Source: Candidatus Scatomonas merdigallinarum
GTDB taxonomy: Bacteria; Bacillota; Clostridia; Lachnospirales; Lachnospiraceae
DNA length: 64,000 nt
Direction of reading: 5' to 3'
Assembly (NCBI GenBank): GCA_018716305.1
Contig: DVKB01000034.1
Location: forward strand, 1-64,000
The notes beneath the pieces are model-generated. The model worked only from the letters and a program-made list of their open reading frames with translations, ran no database searches and was not told the DNA's origin. Both the position numbers and the translations under genes were made by a program. Below, piece after piece: positions 18,357 through 27,551 of this stretch. The stretch's first letter is position 1, and every line of letters starts with the position of its first letter.

Positions 18357-19085
18357 ATGTCCGGACATTCAAAATTTGCCAATATTAAGCATAAGAAAGA
18401 AAAGAACGACGCGAAAAAAGGAAAAATTTTTACGATTATCGGCCGTGAGATCGTGATTGCCGTAAAAGAGGGCGGCCCGGATCCTGCCAACAACAGCAAG
18501 CTCAGGGATGTCATCGCAAAAGCAAAAGCAAACAACATGCCCAATGACACCATCGAAAGGGGCATCAAAAAAGCCGCCGGAGATTCCAACGCGGACAACT
18601 ACGAGAGAATTACATATGAAGGATACGGTCCCGGAGGCATTGCCATTATTGTGGAAACTCTGACCGACAACAAGAACCGCACGGCCGCCGATGTGAGAAG
18701 CGCTTTTACCAAAGGCCAGGGAAGCATCGGTACGCCCGGATGCGTCTCCTTTATGTTTGACAAGAAAGGCCAGATCATTATTTCGAAGGAAGAGTGCTCC
18801 ATGGACGCGGACGACCTGATGATGACCGCTTTGGACGCAGGCGCGGAGGATTTCAGCGAAGAGGAAGACTGCTACCAGGTGATCACGGACCCCGATGAGT
18901 TTTCCAAGGTGCGGGAAGCCCTGGAGCAGGCCGGTATTCCCATGGCCGAGGCGGATGTGACAATGATTCCCCAGAATTATGTGGCTGTCACGGATGAAGC
19001 TGTTCTGAAAAATCTTCAGAGAACCCTGGATCTGCTGGATGACAATGATGACGTCCAGTATGTTTACACCAATCTGGAAGAATAA
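18357..19085 (+). CDS. yebC: YebC/PmpR-family protein
   Basis: A 242-residue protein of the TACO1/YebC family. Older work calls these DNA-binding regulators; more recent work links them to relief of ribosome stalling. The N-terminal signature [23 protein letters not shown] is exact for the family apart from the usual W at position 7, here [17 protein letters not shown] and [13 protein letters not shown] mark domain 2. AGGAGAGAAG precedes the ATG. It has its own promoter. Confidence 0.93.
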   Translation: MSGHSKFANIKHKKEKNDAKKGKIFTIIGREIVIAVKEGGPDPANNSKLRDVIAKAKANNMPNDTIERGIKKAAGDSNADNYERITYEGYGPGGIAIIVETLTDNKNRTAADVRSAFTKGQGSIGTPGCVSFMFDKKGQIIISKEECSMDADDLMMTALDAGAEDFSEEEDCYQVITDPDEFSKVREALEQAGIPMAEADVTMIPQNYVAVTDEAVLKNLQRTLDLLDDNDDVQYVYTNLEE

Positions 19086-19131
19086 TCCGCCGGGATTCTG
19101 CGCATACTACTGAAAAAAAGGAGTGCGCAGC

Positions 19132-19773
19132 ATGGAGTCCCAGGAAAAAAAGGAAAATGAAACGATTGTCGCTACAAAAAGCCAGATTTATCTTCTGTCC
19201 ATTATCGGAGAAGTGGAGGGGCATGAAGCCCTGGCGGAGCGGTCCAAAGCCACCCGTTATGAGCACATTCTCCCGAATCTGGCCAGGGCGGAGGATGACG
19301 ACTCCATTCGAGGAATCCTGATCCTTCTGAATACTGTGGGCGGCGATGTAGAAGCAGGGCTTGCCATTGCGGAGATGATCTCCTCTATGAGCAAGCCCAC
19401 TGTGTCTCTGGTGCTGGGCGGCGGGCATTCCATCGGTGTTCCCCTGGCGGTTTCGGCGGATTACTCTTTTATCGTGCCCAGCGCCACCATGGTCATCCAT
19501 CCGGTAAGGCAGAGCGGCCTGTTTATCGGGGTGGCTCAGTCCTACCGCAATATGGAAAAAACCCAGGATCGAATCACAGAGTTTGTAGCCTCCCATTCCC
19601 ACATGAGCGCGGAGAGGATGGAGGAACTGATGCTGGACACCCGGATGCTGGTAAAAGATGTGGGCACCATGCTGGACGGCCGGGAGGCCGTGGCGGAGGG
19701 CCTCATCGATGAGGTGGGGGGCATCGCCCCGGCATTGAAAAAACTCAGAGAATTGATGAAAGAGAAAAAGTAG
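19132..19773 (+). CDS. tepA: TepA-like Clp-fold serine protease
   Basis: A 213-residue ClpP-fold protein of the TepA/YmfB type. GGDVEAGLAIAEMI marks the first strand-helix unit. The nucleophile serine lies in GGGHSIGVPLA, where ClpP has GxSMG, and the histidine in ATMVIHPVRQSG. I start at ATG 19132 because AAGGAG lies 9 bases before; GTG 19123 overlaps that site. In Bacillus tepA also sits close to spoIIIE, as here, which supports a conserved neighbourhood linked to export or sporulation. The exact substrate is unknown. Confidence 0.85.
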   Translation: MESQEKKENETIVATKSQIYLLSIIGEVEGHEALAERSKATRYEHILPNLARAEDDDSIRGILILLNTVGGDVEAGLAIAEMISSMSKPTVSLVLGGGHSIGVPLAVSADYSFIVPSATMVIHPVRQSGLFIGVAQSYRNMEKTQDRITEFVASHSHMSAERMEELMLDTRMLVKDVGTMLDGREAVAEGLIDEVGGIAPALKKLRELMKEKK

Positions 19774-19882
19774 GCGGCTTCGGTCAAAGGGGGACCGGGA
19801 GTTTTCCCTGTTCCCCGTGCCTGCGCAGTCACAATTCATAAAGAGATGAAAAGATCCGGGGAGAGATTTTAAAACCTTGCCA

Positions 19883-19911
19883 TTGTTTTGCCTGTGGATT
19901 CATGATATAAT
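19883..19911 (+). promoter_or_regulatory. Promoter for uppP
   Basis: TTGTTT (19883-19888) and TATAAT (19906-19911) with a 17-bp spacer, 57 bp upstream of the start. Confidence 0.6.
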
Positions 19912-19967
19912 AAAGCGTCATGTAATAGACGAGGGGCAGTATTATATACAAACGGGGATGAAAAAAT

Positions 19968-20840
19968 ATGAATGTTTTACAGGCGGCGCTTCTGGGACTG
20001 GTGCAGGGGGTTACGGAGTTTTTCCCTGTCAGCAGTACAGGACATCTGACGCTTGTGGGGAAACTTCTGGGAGCGGAAGGCGCCACAAGCCTTATGTTTA
20101 TGATTATGTTGCATCTGGGCACTTTGGTTGCGGTTCTTTCGGTGTTTTATAAAGACATTCTGAGGATCATCGCGGAAACCATTGGGATTTTGGCCGATGC
20201 GGTTACAAACCTGAAAATTTATATAGCGGAGCACAAACAGCCGGAAGGGCGCAGATACATAAAGATTCTTTCAAACGGATACCGAAAATTCACCGCCCTG
20301 ATTCTGATCTCTCTGATTCCAACCATTTTGGTGGCGTTTCTGGTTTCTCCTATTGTGGAAATGCTGGCGGGAAATCTTCTGGCATCGGGACTGGGACTGT
20401 TTGTAACGGCTCTGCTTCTTTTTGTGTCTTCTTTCATGCGGTACGCGGATAAAGGTCCGAGAGACGCAAAGATTCTGGACGCTGTTCTTGTGGGAGCGTT
20501 TCAGGGATTCGGCGCTTTTCCGGGAAATTCCAGACTGGCTATGGCCCTGTCGTCCGGATTCCTCAGCGGATTTTCCAGAAAATTCGCTCTGAAATATGCT
20601 TTCGTTTTATCGGTTCCCACGGTGATCGGGGCGCTGATCCTGGAAGCTGGGAGATACCAGGCAGGGGAAGCGGCGGCGGTAGGGGTACTCCCCTGCGCGG
20701 TGGGAATGCTGGTTTCCGCGGCAGTGGGTTTTTTTGTAATCCGTATTGCGCTGAAACTGCTGAATGTGAAAAGAAATCGGTTTTTCGCCGGTTACTGCCT
20801 GGTGATAGGCATTTTATCAATCATCGGTTATCTGTATTGA
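19968..20840 (+). CDS. uppP: Undecaprenyl-diphosphatase
   Basis: Membrane enzyme of the BacA/UppP family that dephosphorylates undecaprenyl pyrophosphate, recycling the lipid carrier for wall synthesis and giving bacitracin tolerance. The 290-residue product has the two family motifs: GLVQGVTEFFPVSSTGHL at residues 10-27 and GAFQGFGAFPGNSRLAMAL near residue 178, where most homologues have PG(T/I)SRS. About eight hydrophobic segments are visible. A 70-residue loop after the first motif is basic. It has its own promoter and terminator. Confidence 0.93.
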   Translation: MNVLQAALLGLVQGVTEFFPVSSTGHLTLVGKLLGAEGATSLMFMIMLHLGTLVAVLSVFYKDILRIIAETIGILADAVTNLKIYIAEHKQPEGRRYIKILSNGYRKFTALILISLIPTILVAFLVSPIVEMLAGNLLASGLGLFVTALLLFVSSFMRYADKGPRDAKILDAVLVGAFQGFGAFPGNSRLAMALSSGFLSGFSRKFALKYAFVLSVPTVIGALILEAGRYQAGEAAAVGVLPCAVGMLVSAAVGFFVIRIALKLLNVKRNRFFAGYCLVIGILSIIGYLY

Positions 20841-20874
20841 CAGAAAAAGCCTTCCGCCTGCGAAGGCTTTTCTG
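20841..20874 (+). terminator. Intrinsic terminator after uppP
   Basis: CAGAAA-AGCCTT-CGC pairs with GCGAAGGCTTTTCTG with small mismatches; the 3' arm is T-rich. Confidence 0.75.
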
Positions 20875-20926
20875 GCATTGAAACGCCCTGGGGCGTCAGA
20901 ACATATTGATTAAGGTGGAGTGATTT

Positions 20927-23311
20927 ATGGCACAGAAAAAGAGAAGAAAGGGACGCCGCGGGGAAGACGGCCTGCGTTCGGATATTCTGCTTCTGCTTCT
21001 GCTGGCTGTGTCGGTCCTGCTGCTCCTGGGAAATTTCGGGCTGGCGGGAACCGCGGGCCGGTGGCTCAGCTTTTTCTTTTTCGGTTTATTCGGAAGTCTG
21101 GAATATATTTTTCCGGTTCTGTTGTTTTTGAGCGGAGCGTTTTTGACGGCCAACCGGAAAAATCATCTGGCTGTCAGGAAAACAGCGGGAGGAGCCGGCG
21201 TTTTTTTCTTTGCCTGCGCTTTTTTTCACCTGCTGACCATGGGATACAGCCCGGTATCTGATATCCGCAGCCTCTTTCTTGACAGCGGCGGAGACCGGCT
21301 GGGCGGCGGGCTCATCGGCGGCGGCCTTGTACAGCTCACAGGGCGTGCCTTCGGTACAGCCGGGGCTTATGTGGTGATCCTGGCGGCGCTGGCGATTTTC
21401 GCCATCATTATGACTCAGACGCCTCTGCTTTCCAAAGCGAGGGAAAAGGGAGAAAAAGTCCACACGGCGGCCAGGGAATACAGAACCCAGGCCTCCCTGC
21501 AGCGAGAAGACCGGCGGCAGAAGAGAAGGCTGGCGGCAGAGGCCCGGGAAAAACAGATGAAAAAGCAAAAAACAGAGAGAGAACTGGAAGAAATATCCAA
21601 AAACAGCGAGTTTTCCCAGCAGAGCATTCCGGATTTTATCATTGAAAGAAACGACAGTCAGCCGGAGGAGGCCGTCCAGGGAGAAGAGCCGTCCGCGCCC
21701 CGGGAGGAAAAGCTTCCGGAAGCCGCAGGGGAGGAGCAGGATCCGGTCAGAGGGAAAAAGCCCCCCAAGTCCTCGCGGGCGGAGATCGAAGCGGGGATCA
21801 GAGATATCCGGGAGGAAATTTCTTCCACCCACGAAAAAAAATACCGCGGTTACGAAATGCCGCCCCTTTCTCTGCTGAAGAAGGGAAACAGCCGGCATTC
21901 CGGAGATTCCGATTCCCAGCTTAGGGAGACAGCCAGAAAACTTCAGCAGACGCTTCACAATTTCGGCGTGGATGTGACGGTGACCAACGTCAGCTGCGGC
22001 CCTACCGTAACCAGGTATGAACTGCAGCCGGAGCAGGGAGTGAAGGTAAGCAGAATCGTCAGCCTGGCGGATGATATCAAATTAAATCTCGCGGCGGCGG
22101 ACATTCGGATTGAAGCTCCCATTCCGGGCAAGGCGGCGGTGGGAATTGAAGTGCCAAACAAGACCAACAGCTCCGTGCTGCTCCGCAGTCTGCTGGAAAG
22201 TCCGGCCTTCCGGCGTTTTCCCTCTAAGCTGGCATTCGCGGTGGGAAAGGACATTGCCGGCCAGCCGGTGATTTCGGATATTGCCAAGATGCCGCACCTT
22301 CTCATTGCGGGGGCTACCGGTTCCGGAAAATCTGTGTGCATTAATACGCTGATTATGAGTATTCTTTACAAGGCAACGCCGGAGGAAGTAAAGCTGATCA
22401 TGATCGATCCAAAGGTAGTGGAGCTTTCCGTGTACAATGGAATCCCGCATCTTTACATACCGGTGGTCACGGATCCGAAAAAAGCCGCGGGCGCTCTGAA
22501 TTGGGCGGTGTCAGAGATGACAGACCGGTATAATAAATTCGCGGAGTACAATGTGAGAGATCTGGCCGGCTATAACGCGAAGGTGCGCAGGGCCGCCATT
22601 CCGGAAGGAGAAGAGGGGCCGAGGGAACTGCCCCAGATCGTGATTATTGTGGATGAGCTGGCGGATCTTATGATGGTGGCCCCCGGCGAGGTGGAGGACG
22701 CCATCTGCCGTCTTGCACAGCTGGCAAGGGCTGCCGGGCTGCATCTGATCATTGCCACCCAGAGGCCTTCAGTCAATGTTATCACCGGACTGATCAAGGC
22801 GAATATGCCTTCCCGAATCGCCCTGTCCGTGGCCTCCGGGGTGGATTCCAGAACAATTCTGGATATGAACGGCGCGGAAAAGCTTCTGGGAAAGGGCGAT
22901 ATGCTCTTTTATCCCCAGGGATATCAGAAACCCGCCAGGGTACAGGGGGCTTTTGTCTCGGATGAGGAAATTGTCCGTGTAGTCGAGTTCCTGTCAGAGC
23001 GTTCCGGCGAGCAGACCTATGATCCGGAAATTGAGAAAAAGATAAATGACACGGCGGCGCAGTCCGCGGCAGGTCCCGCTCAGGGAGAAGAAAGGGACGC
23101 CTATTTTGCCGACGCGGGACGCCTGATTATTGAAAAGGACAAGGCGTCAATCGGAATGCTGCAGCGGGCTTTCCGCATCGGCTTTAACCGGGCGGCCAGA
23201 ATTATGGAACAGCTTGCCCGGGCAGGAGTCGTGGGGGAAGAGGAAGGGACAAAGCCCAGGAAGATACTGATGACAATCGAACAATTTGAAAACTATCTGG
23301 AGGAAGCGTAA
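20927..23311 (+). CDS. ftsK: FtsK/SpoIIIE DNA translocase
   Basis: Membrane-anchored DNA pump for chromosome segregation at the septum and into the forespore. The 794-residue protein has an N-terminal membrane domain of four to five segments (residues about 18-170), a charged linker rich in Lys, Arg and Glu (170-330), and the RecA-like motor. Walker A GATGSGKS is near residue 462, Walker B IVIIVDELADLMM near 570. The C-terminal winged-helix gamma domain (SIGMLQRAFRIGFNRAARIMEQL) recognises oriented sequence in known members. The next gene starts directly after its stop codon. GGTGGAG precedes the ATG. Confidence 0.95.
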   Translation: MAQKKRRKGRRGEDGLRSDILLLLLLAVSVLLLLGNFGLAGTAGRWLSFFFFGLFGSLEYIFPVLLFLSGAFLTANRKNHLAVRKTAGGAGVFFFACAFFHLLTMGYSPVSDIRSLFLDSGGDRLGGGLIGGGLVQLTGRAFGTAGAYVVILAALAIFAIIMTQTPLLSKAREKGEKVHTAAREYRTQASLQREDRRQKRRLAAEAREKQMKKQKTERELEEISKNSEFSQQSIPDFIIERNDSQPEEAVQGEEPSAPREEKLPEAAGEEQDPVRGKKPPKSSRAEIEAGIRDIREEISSTHEKKYRGYEMPPLSLLKKGNSRHSGDSDSQLRETARKLQQTLHNFGVDVTVTNVSCGPTVTRYELQPEQGVKVSRIVSLADDIKLNLAAADIRIEAPIPGKAAVGIEVPNKTNSSVLLRSLLESPAFRRFPSKLAFAVGKDIAGQPVISDIAKMPHLLIAGATGSGKSVCINTLIMSILYKATPEEVKLIMIDPKVVELSVYNGIPHLYIPVVTDPKKAAGALNWAVSEMTDRYNKFAEYNVRDLAGYNAKVRRAAIPEGEEGPRELPQIVIIVDELADLMMVAPGEVEDAICRLAQLARAAGLHLIIATQRPSVNVITGLIKANMPSRIALSVASGVDSRTILDMNGAEKLLGKGDMLFYPQGYQKPARVQGAFVSDEEIVRVVEFLSERSGEQTYDPEIEKKINDTAAQSAAGPAQGEERDAYFADAGRLIIEKDKASIGMLQRAFRIGFNRAARIMEQLARAGVVGEEEGTKPRKILMTIEQFENYLEEA

Positions 23312-24655
23312 ATGAAGAAGTGTTCACAGTGCGGTGCGTCCATGAGCGACGATGAAGTATTCTGCCCGGTATGCGGGCAGGAGGTTCAGCTGGTTCCGGA
23401 CTATGAAACCATGGAAAGCAGGATTTACGAGCAGCAGAAGCGCAAAGAGCAGGAGGAAGAGCGGATCCGCCAGGAGCAGGAGCAGGCCCGGCTGGAAGAG
23501 GAAGCCCGCAGGGCAAAAAAAAGGAAGCGCCTGATAATCGGGCTGGTGACAGCGGGAATCGCGGCAGCGGCGGTTCTCTGTCTTCTGTTTCTATTTGGCG
23601 GGAAAGGCGCGGAAAGTTTTGAGTCTCAGATGCAAAAAGCGGAGACAGCGTACAGCAACAGCAGCTACGAGGAAGCTCTTACCTATGTGGAACAGGCTCT
23701 GGATCTCCAGGGAGACAGCGCGGAAGCCCTGACCCTCTACGCGCAGATCCTGGATAAGCTTGGCGATACCGGGAAGGCGGCGGAGGTGCTGGAACAGGTG
23801 ATCGGGGACAATCCCAATTACGAGGCGGCTTACGGAATTCTGATCCGCGTTTACAGTGACCTGGGACATCCGGAGAAAATCCAGGAACTGCTGGATGCCT
23901 GCGGCAATACTTCTATCAAGGAAAAATACAGCAGTTATATCTGCGGGGATCCTTCCTTCAGCCTGGCGGCCGGTACATATAACGAGGAAAAGACGGTGGA
24001 GATCACCTGCAGCGGGGAAGCGGATATTTATTATACTACAGACGGGAGCGAACCCTCAGAGGACAGCCGGCGCTATTCCAAGGCCATTCAGCTGGAAGAA
24101 GGGACCACAATCCTGAAGGCCGTGGCTGTAAACGGACAGAATATCCGTTCCCGGGTGGTGGAAGCGGAGTATGTCATTGATCTGACGGAGAAAGCTCTGG
24201 AGATTACCCCCGCTTCGGGAAGCTATACGGCGGCCAGCGCCCAGAAAATTACTGTCCGTGTTCCGGCGGGTACAACTGTATATTACGCTTTTGACCAGCG
24301 GCCGGATACCAGCAGCAGCCGTTATACCGGACCGGTGAATATGCCGGACGGAACCCATACTTTTTACGCGGCAGCAATCAACGACAGCGGGCGCGTCACG
24401 CATTCCGGATCTGCCGTCTATGTTATGGATCGTTCCGCGACAGGCTCTCAGGTGACCACTCCTACGCCGGAGCCTACCAGAGAACCTTCCCGGGGCCAGA
24501 TAGTCACCACGCCGGTTCCCGCCACTCCCTCCGTCACGCCGGAAGCAACCCCCACGGAGGAGCCGGAGCCCACCGAAAGCCCGGAACCCACGGAAGAACC
24601 GGAGGGAGGAAATTCAGGAACATCCCCGGGAGAAATTCAGGAAACAGGTGACTGA
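23312..24655 (+). CDS. Zinc-ribbon / TPR / chitobiase-like-domain membrane protein
   Basis: A 447-residue mosaic. Residues 4-25 are a double-CxxC zinc ribbon (CSQCGAS, CPVCGQ). Residues 36-72 are a Glu/Arg/Gln-rich coiled coil. A single membrane segment, IIGLVTAGIAAAAVLCLLFLF, lies near 74-95. Two or three TPR-like helices follow (SYEEALTYVEQALDL). Then come two beta-rich repeats of the chitobiase/beta-hexosaminidase C-terminal type (IYYTTDGSEPSEDS near 232 and VYYAFDQRPDTSSSR near 326). The tail is a Pro/Thr/Glu-rich stretch. The layout puts the ribbon inside and the repeats outside the cell. It starts on the base after the ftsK stop, so it is co-translated. No function is known to me. Confidence 0.8.
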   Translation: MKKCSQCGASMSDDEVFCPVCGQEVQLVPDYETMESRIYEQQKRKEQEEERIRQEQEQARLEEEARRAKKRKRLIIGLVTAGIAAAAVLCLLFLFGGKGAESFESQMQKAETAYSNSSYEEALTYVEQALDLQGDSAEALTLYAQILDKLGDTGKAAEVLEQVIGDNPNYEAAYGILIRVYSDLGHPEKIQELLDACGNTSIKEKYSSYICGDPSFSLAAGTYNEEKTVEITCSGEADIYYTTDGSEPSEDSRRYSKAIQLEEGTTILKAVAVNGQNIRSRVVEAEYVIDLTEKALEITPASGSYTAASAQKITVRVPAGTTVYYAFDQRPDTSSSRYTGPVNMPDGTHTFYAAAINDSGRVTHSGSAVYVMDRSATGSQVTTPTPEPTREPSRGQIVTTPVPATPSVTPEATPTEEPEPTESPEPTEEPEGGNSGTSPGEIQETGD

Positions 24656-24778
24656 TTTAGAAAAAGATGATACAATAGGAAGCATAGAGCAGGATGGGTA
24701 TGCGCGCGAAGCGGAAAAGGACAGGAGGACTTTTCCGGGCGGATGCGTGAAAATACAAAAAGGAGTGAGGAGGATACC

Positions 24779-25663
24779 ATGTACAAGATTTTAAAAGCAG
24801 ACAAGCTGGCGGCCAACATCTACCGTATGGTTGTAGAGGCGCCATGGGTGGCAAAGCACTGCCAGCCGGGACAGTTCATCATCGCCAAGATGAATGAGGA
24901 AGGAGAGCGTATTCCTCTGACAATCTGCGATTATGACAGAGAGGCCGGCACGATTACCATTGTCTTCCAGCCGGTAGGGGCTTCCACCATGGAGATGGCA
25001 AAGCTGCAGACAGGAGATGCCTTTGAAGATTTTGTGGGCCCTCTGGGACAGCCTTCTGAGTTTGTCCATGAGGATGTGGAAGAACTGAAAAAGAAAAAAA
25101 TCCTGTTCGTAGCAGGCGGTGTGGGAACGGCACCTGTGTATCCCCAGGTAAAATGGCTTCATGAACGCGGCATTCAGGCAGACGCTATTATCGGAGCCAA
25201 GACAAAGGATCTGGTGATCCTGGAGGATGAATTTAACGCGGTCTGCAATCTCTATGTGACCACAGATGACGGTTCTTATCAGAGAAAGGGTATGGTGACC
25301 CAGGCCATTCAGGATCTGGTGGCAGAGGGAAAGAAATACGATCAGTGCGTGGCCATCGGTCCCATGATTATGATGAAATTTGTGTGTAAGCTTACCAAGG
25401 AATTGGGGATTCCCACCATTGTCAGCATGAATCCCATTATGGTGGACGGCACCGGTATGTGCGGCGCCTGCCGGCTCAACGTGGGAGGAGAAGTGAAATT
25501 TGCCTGTGTGGACGGTCCGGAGTTTGACGGCCATCTGGTGGATTTTGACCTGGCTATGGAGCGGCAGAAAATGTACAAGACAGAGGAAGGCCGGGCCATC
25601 CTCAGAGAGCAGGAAGGCGACACGCATCACGGCGGATGCGGACATTGCGGAGGTGATAAGTGA
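24779..25663 (+). CDS. nfnA: NfnA, FAD-binding subunit of NADH-dependent ferredoxin:NADP oxidoreductase
   Basis: Small subunit of the electron-bifurcating transhydrogenase Nfn, also annotated as sulfide dehydrogenase SudB or glutamate-synthase-associated FNR. The 294-residue protein has the FAD/NAD-binding FNR fold (FQPVGASTMEMAKLQTGD, FVAGGVGTAPVYPQ) and a C-terminal iron-sulfur site with GTGMCGACRLNVG and KFACVDGPEFDGH. A Cys/His tail (HHGGCGHCGG) is an extra. ATG 24779 follows AAGGAGTGAGGAGGATACC. The stop overlaps the nfnB start (TGATG), so the subunits are translationally coupled. Confidence 0.92.
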   Translation: MYKILKADKLAANIYRMVVEAPWVAKHCQPGQFIIAKMNEEGERIPLTICDYDREAGTITIVFQPVGASTMEMAKLQTGDAFEDFVGPLGQPSEFVHEDVEELKKKKILFVAGGVGTAPVYPQVKWLHERGIQADAIIGAKTKDLVILEDEFNAVCNLYVTTDDGSYQRKGMVTQAIQDLVAEGKKYDQCVAIGPMIMMKFVCKLTKELGIPTIVSMNPIMVDGTGMCGACRLNVGGEVKFACVDGPEFDGHLVDFDLAMERQKMYKTEEGRAILREQEGDTHHGGCGHCGGDK

Positions 25664-27054
25664 TGGCAGATGTATTGAAAAAAGTTCCGGTGAGAGAGCA
25701 GGATCCCAAGGTCCGCGCTACCAATTTTGAAGAAGTTTGCTATGGATATAATAAGGAAGAAGCCGTGGAGGAGGCCAGCCGCTGCATTCACTGCAAGAAT
25801 GCCAAGTGCGTCACCGGCTGTCCGGTTAATATTGATATCCCCGATTTTATCGGCGCGGTGAAGGAAGGAAATTTTGAGGAAGCCTATCAGATTATCAGCA
25901 AATCCAGCGCCCTGCCGGCGATCTGCGGCCGGGTCTGCCCCCAGGAGAGTCAGTGCGAGGGAAAGTGCATCCGGGGGATCAAGGGAGAGCCGGTATCCAT
26001 CGGCAAGCTGGAGCGTTTTGTGGCCGACTGGGCCAGAGAGAACGGTATTAAGCCTGCCCCCGCGGCTGAAAAGAACGGCCATAAGGTGGCGGTGATCGGT
26101 TCCGGGCCTGCGGGACTTACCTGCGCCGGAGATCTGGCCAAACTGGGATACGATGTGACGATTTTCGAGGCTCTGCACAAAGCCGGCGGCGTACTGAGCT
26201 ACGGCATTCCCGAGTTCCGTCTCCCCAAGGACAAGGTAGTGGCCGCGGAGATCGAGAATGTAAAATCTCTGGGTGTGAAGATTGAGACGAACGTGATTAT
26301 CGGCAAGTCTGTAACTATCGATGAGCTGCTGAAGGAAGAAGGTTTTGAGGCGGTCTTTATCGGTTCCGGCGCGGGACTTCCCATGTTTATGGGGATTCCC
26401 GGAGAAAATGCCAACGGCGTCTTCTCCGCCAATGAGTTTCTGACCAGAAACAACCTGATGAAGGCTTTCCGTGACGACTATATGACTCCCATCCATCACG
26501 GCAAAAAAGTAGCCGTGGTAGGCGGCGGCAATGTAGCTATGGACGCTGCCAGGACGGCTCTCCGCCTGGGAGCGGAGGTATATATTGTATACCGCCGGGG
26601 CGAGGAGGAACTTCCCGCCCGTAAGGAAGAGGTACACCACGCGAAGGAAGAGGGCATTCAGTTCCACCTTCTCTGCAATCCCACGGAGATCCTGGTAGAT
26701 GAAAACGGCTGGGTCAAGGGGATGCGCTGCATCCGCATGGAGCTGGGTGAGCCGGATGCCTCCGGCAGAAGAAGACCGGTGGAGATCCCCGGTTCCGAAT
26801 TTGAACTGGAAGTGGACACAGTGATTATGTCCCTGGGAACTTCTCCCAATCCGCTGATCTCCTCCACCACCATCGGCCTGGATACCAACCGCAGGAAATG
26901 CATTGTGGCGGACGAGGAAACGGGCCAGACCTCCAAGGAAGGCGTATTTGCCGGCGGAGACGCCGTGACGGGAGCCGCTACGGTGATTCTGGCCATGGGC
27001 GCAGGAAAATCCGCGGCCAAGGGCATCCACGAATTCATTATGGGAAAGAAATAA
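25663..27054 (+). CDS. nfnB: NfnB, iron-sulfur flavoprotein subunit of Nfn
   Basis: Large subunit of the Nfn complex, which couples NADPH oxidation to reduction of ferredoxin and NAD+ or the reverse. The 463-residue protein is of the GltD family: N-terminal cysteines in ASRCIHCKNAKCVTGCPVNI and ICGRVCPQESQCEGKCIRG bind two [4Fe-4S] clusters. GSGPAGLTCAGDLAKLG binds FAD and VVGGGNVAMDAARTALRLG binds NADP(H). The C-terminal GVFAGGDAVTGAATVILAMG is the family's second FAD motif. The overlap with nfnA and absence of gltA argue for Nfn over glutamate synthase. Confidence 0.92.
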   Translation: MADVLKKVPVREQDPKVRATNFEEVCYGYNKEEAVEEASRCIHCKNAKCVTGCPVNIDIPDFIGAVKEGNFEEAYQIISKSSALPAICGRVCPQESQCEGKCIRGIKGEPVSIGKLERFVADWARENGIKPAPAAEKNGHKVAVIGSGPAGLTCAGDLAKLGYDVTIFEALHKAGGVLSYGIPEFRLPKDKVVAAEIENVKSLGVKIETNVIIGKSVTIDELLKEEGFEAVFIGSGAGLPMFMGIPGENANGVFSANEFLTRNNLMKAFRDDYMTPIHHGKKVAVVGGGNVAMDAARTALRLGAEVYIVYRRGEEELPARKEEVHHAKEEGIQFHLLCNPTEILVDENGWVKGMRCIRMELGEPDASGRRRPVEIPGSEFELEVDTVIMSLGTSPNPLISSTTIGLDTNRRKCIVADEETGQTSKEGVFAGGDAVTGAATVILAMGAGKSAAKGIHEFIMGKK

Positions 27055-27058
27055 TCTT

Positions 27059-27538
27059 ATGAAAATAACAGTTGCGTGTGTCGGAAAAATCAAGGAGAAA
27101 TATCTTCGGGATGGAATTCAGGAGTACGCCAAGCGCCTTGGCCGCTACTGCCGGCTGGAATGGTACGAAACGGCGGACGAGAAAACTCCTGACGGCGCTT
27201 CGGCAGCAGAGGAAGAAAAGATCCGGGATACGGAGGGGCTTCGGCTCCTCCGGGGCATCCCGGATTCTTCTTATGTGATTGCCCTGGCGATACAGGGGAA
27301 AATGCTGGACTCCCCGGGCTTGGCCGCCAGAATCGCGGATCTGGGAAACCGGGGCGTCAGCCATGTGGTCTTTGTCATCGGCGGTTCCCTCGGGCTGTCG
27401 GAGGCAGTGCTGCGAAGGGCGGATTTTCTCTGGAGCTTTTCAGAGCTTACCTTTCCCCACCAGCTGATGCGCATGATGCTGCTGGAACAGATTTACCGGG
27501 GATACCGGATTCTGCACGGAGAGCCATATCACAAATAG
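27059..27538 (+). CDS. rlmH: 23S rRNA pseudouridine-1915 N3-methyltransferase
   Basis: RlmH methylates the pseudouridine at 23S position 1915 in the decoding helix. The 159-residue SPOUT-fold protein starts MKITVACVGKIKEKYLRDGI and contains the knot motif FVIGGSLGLSEAVL and the C-terminal LTFPHQLMRMMLLEQIYRGY with the terminal tyrosine, RILHGEPYHK. The length is standard. It starts four bases after nfnB and is followed by a TTG-start gene 13 bases on. Confidence 0.95.
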   Translation: MKITVACVGKIKEKYLRDGIQEYAKRLGRYCRLEWYETADEKTPDGASAAEEEKIRDTEGLRLLRGIPDSSYVIALAIQGKMLDSPGLAARIADLGNRGVSHVVFVIGGSLGLSEAVLRRADFLWSFSELTFPHQLMRMMLLEQIYRGYRILHGEPYHK

Positions 27539-27551
27539 AGGAGGCAGATCA

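Noticed and set aside
25627-27093. Long minus-strand open frame inside nfnB
   Set aside because: It covers the gene almost exactly in antisense and has no recognisable motif or start signal.
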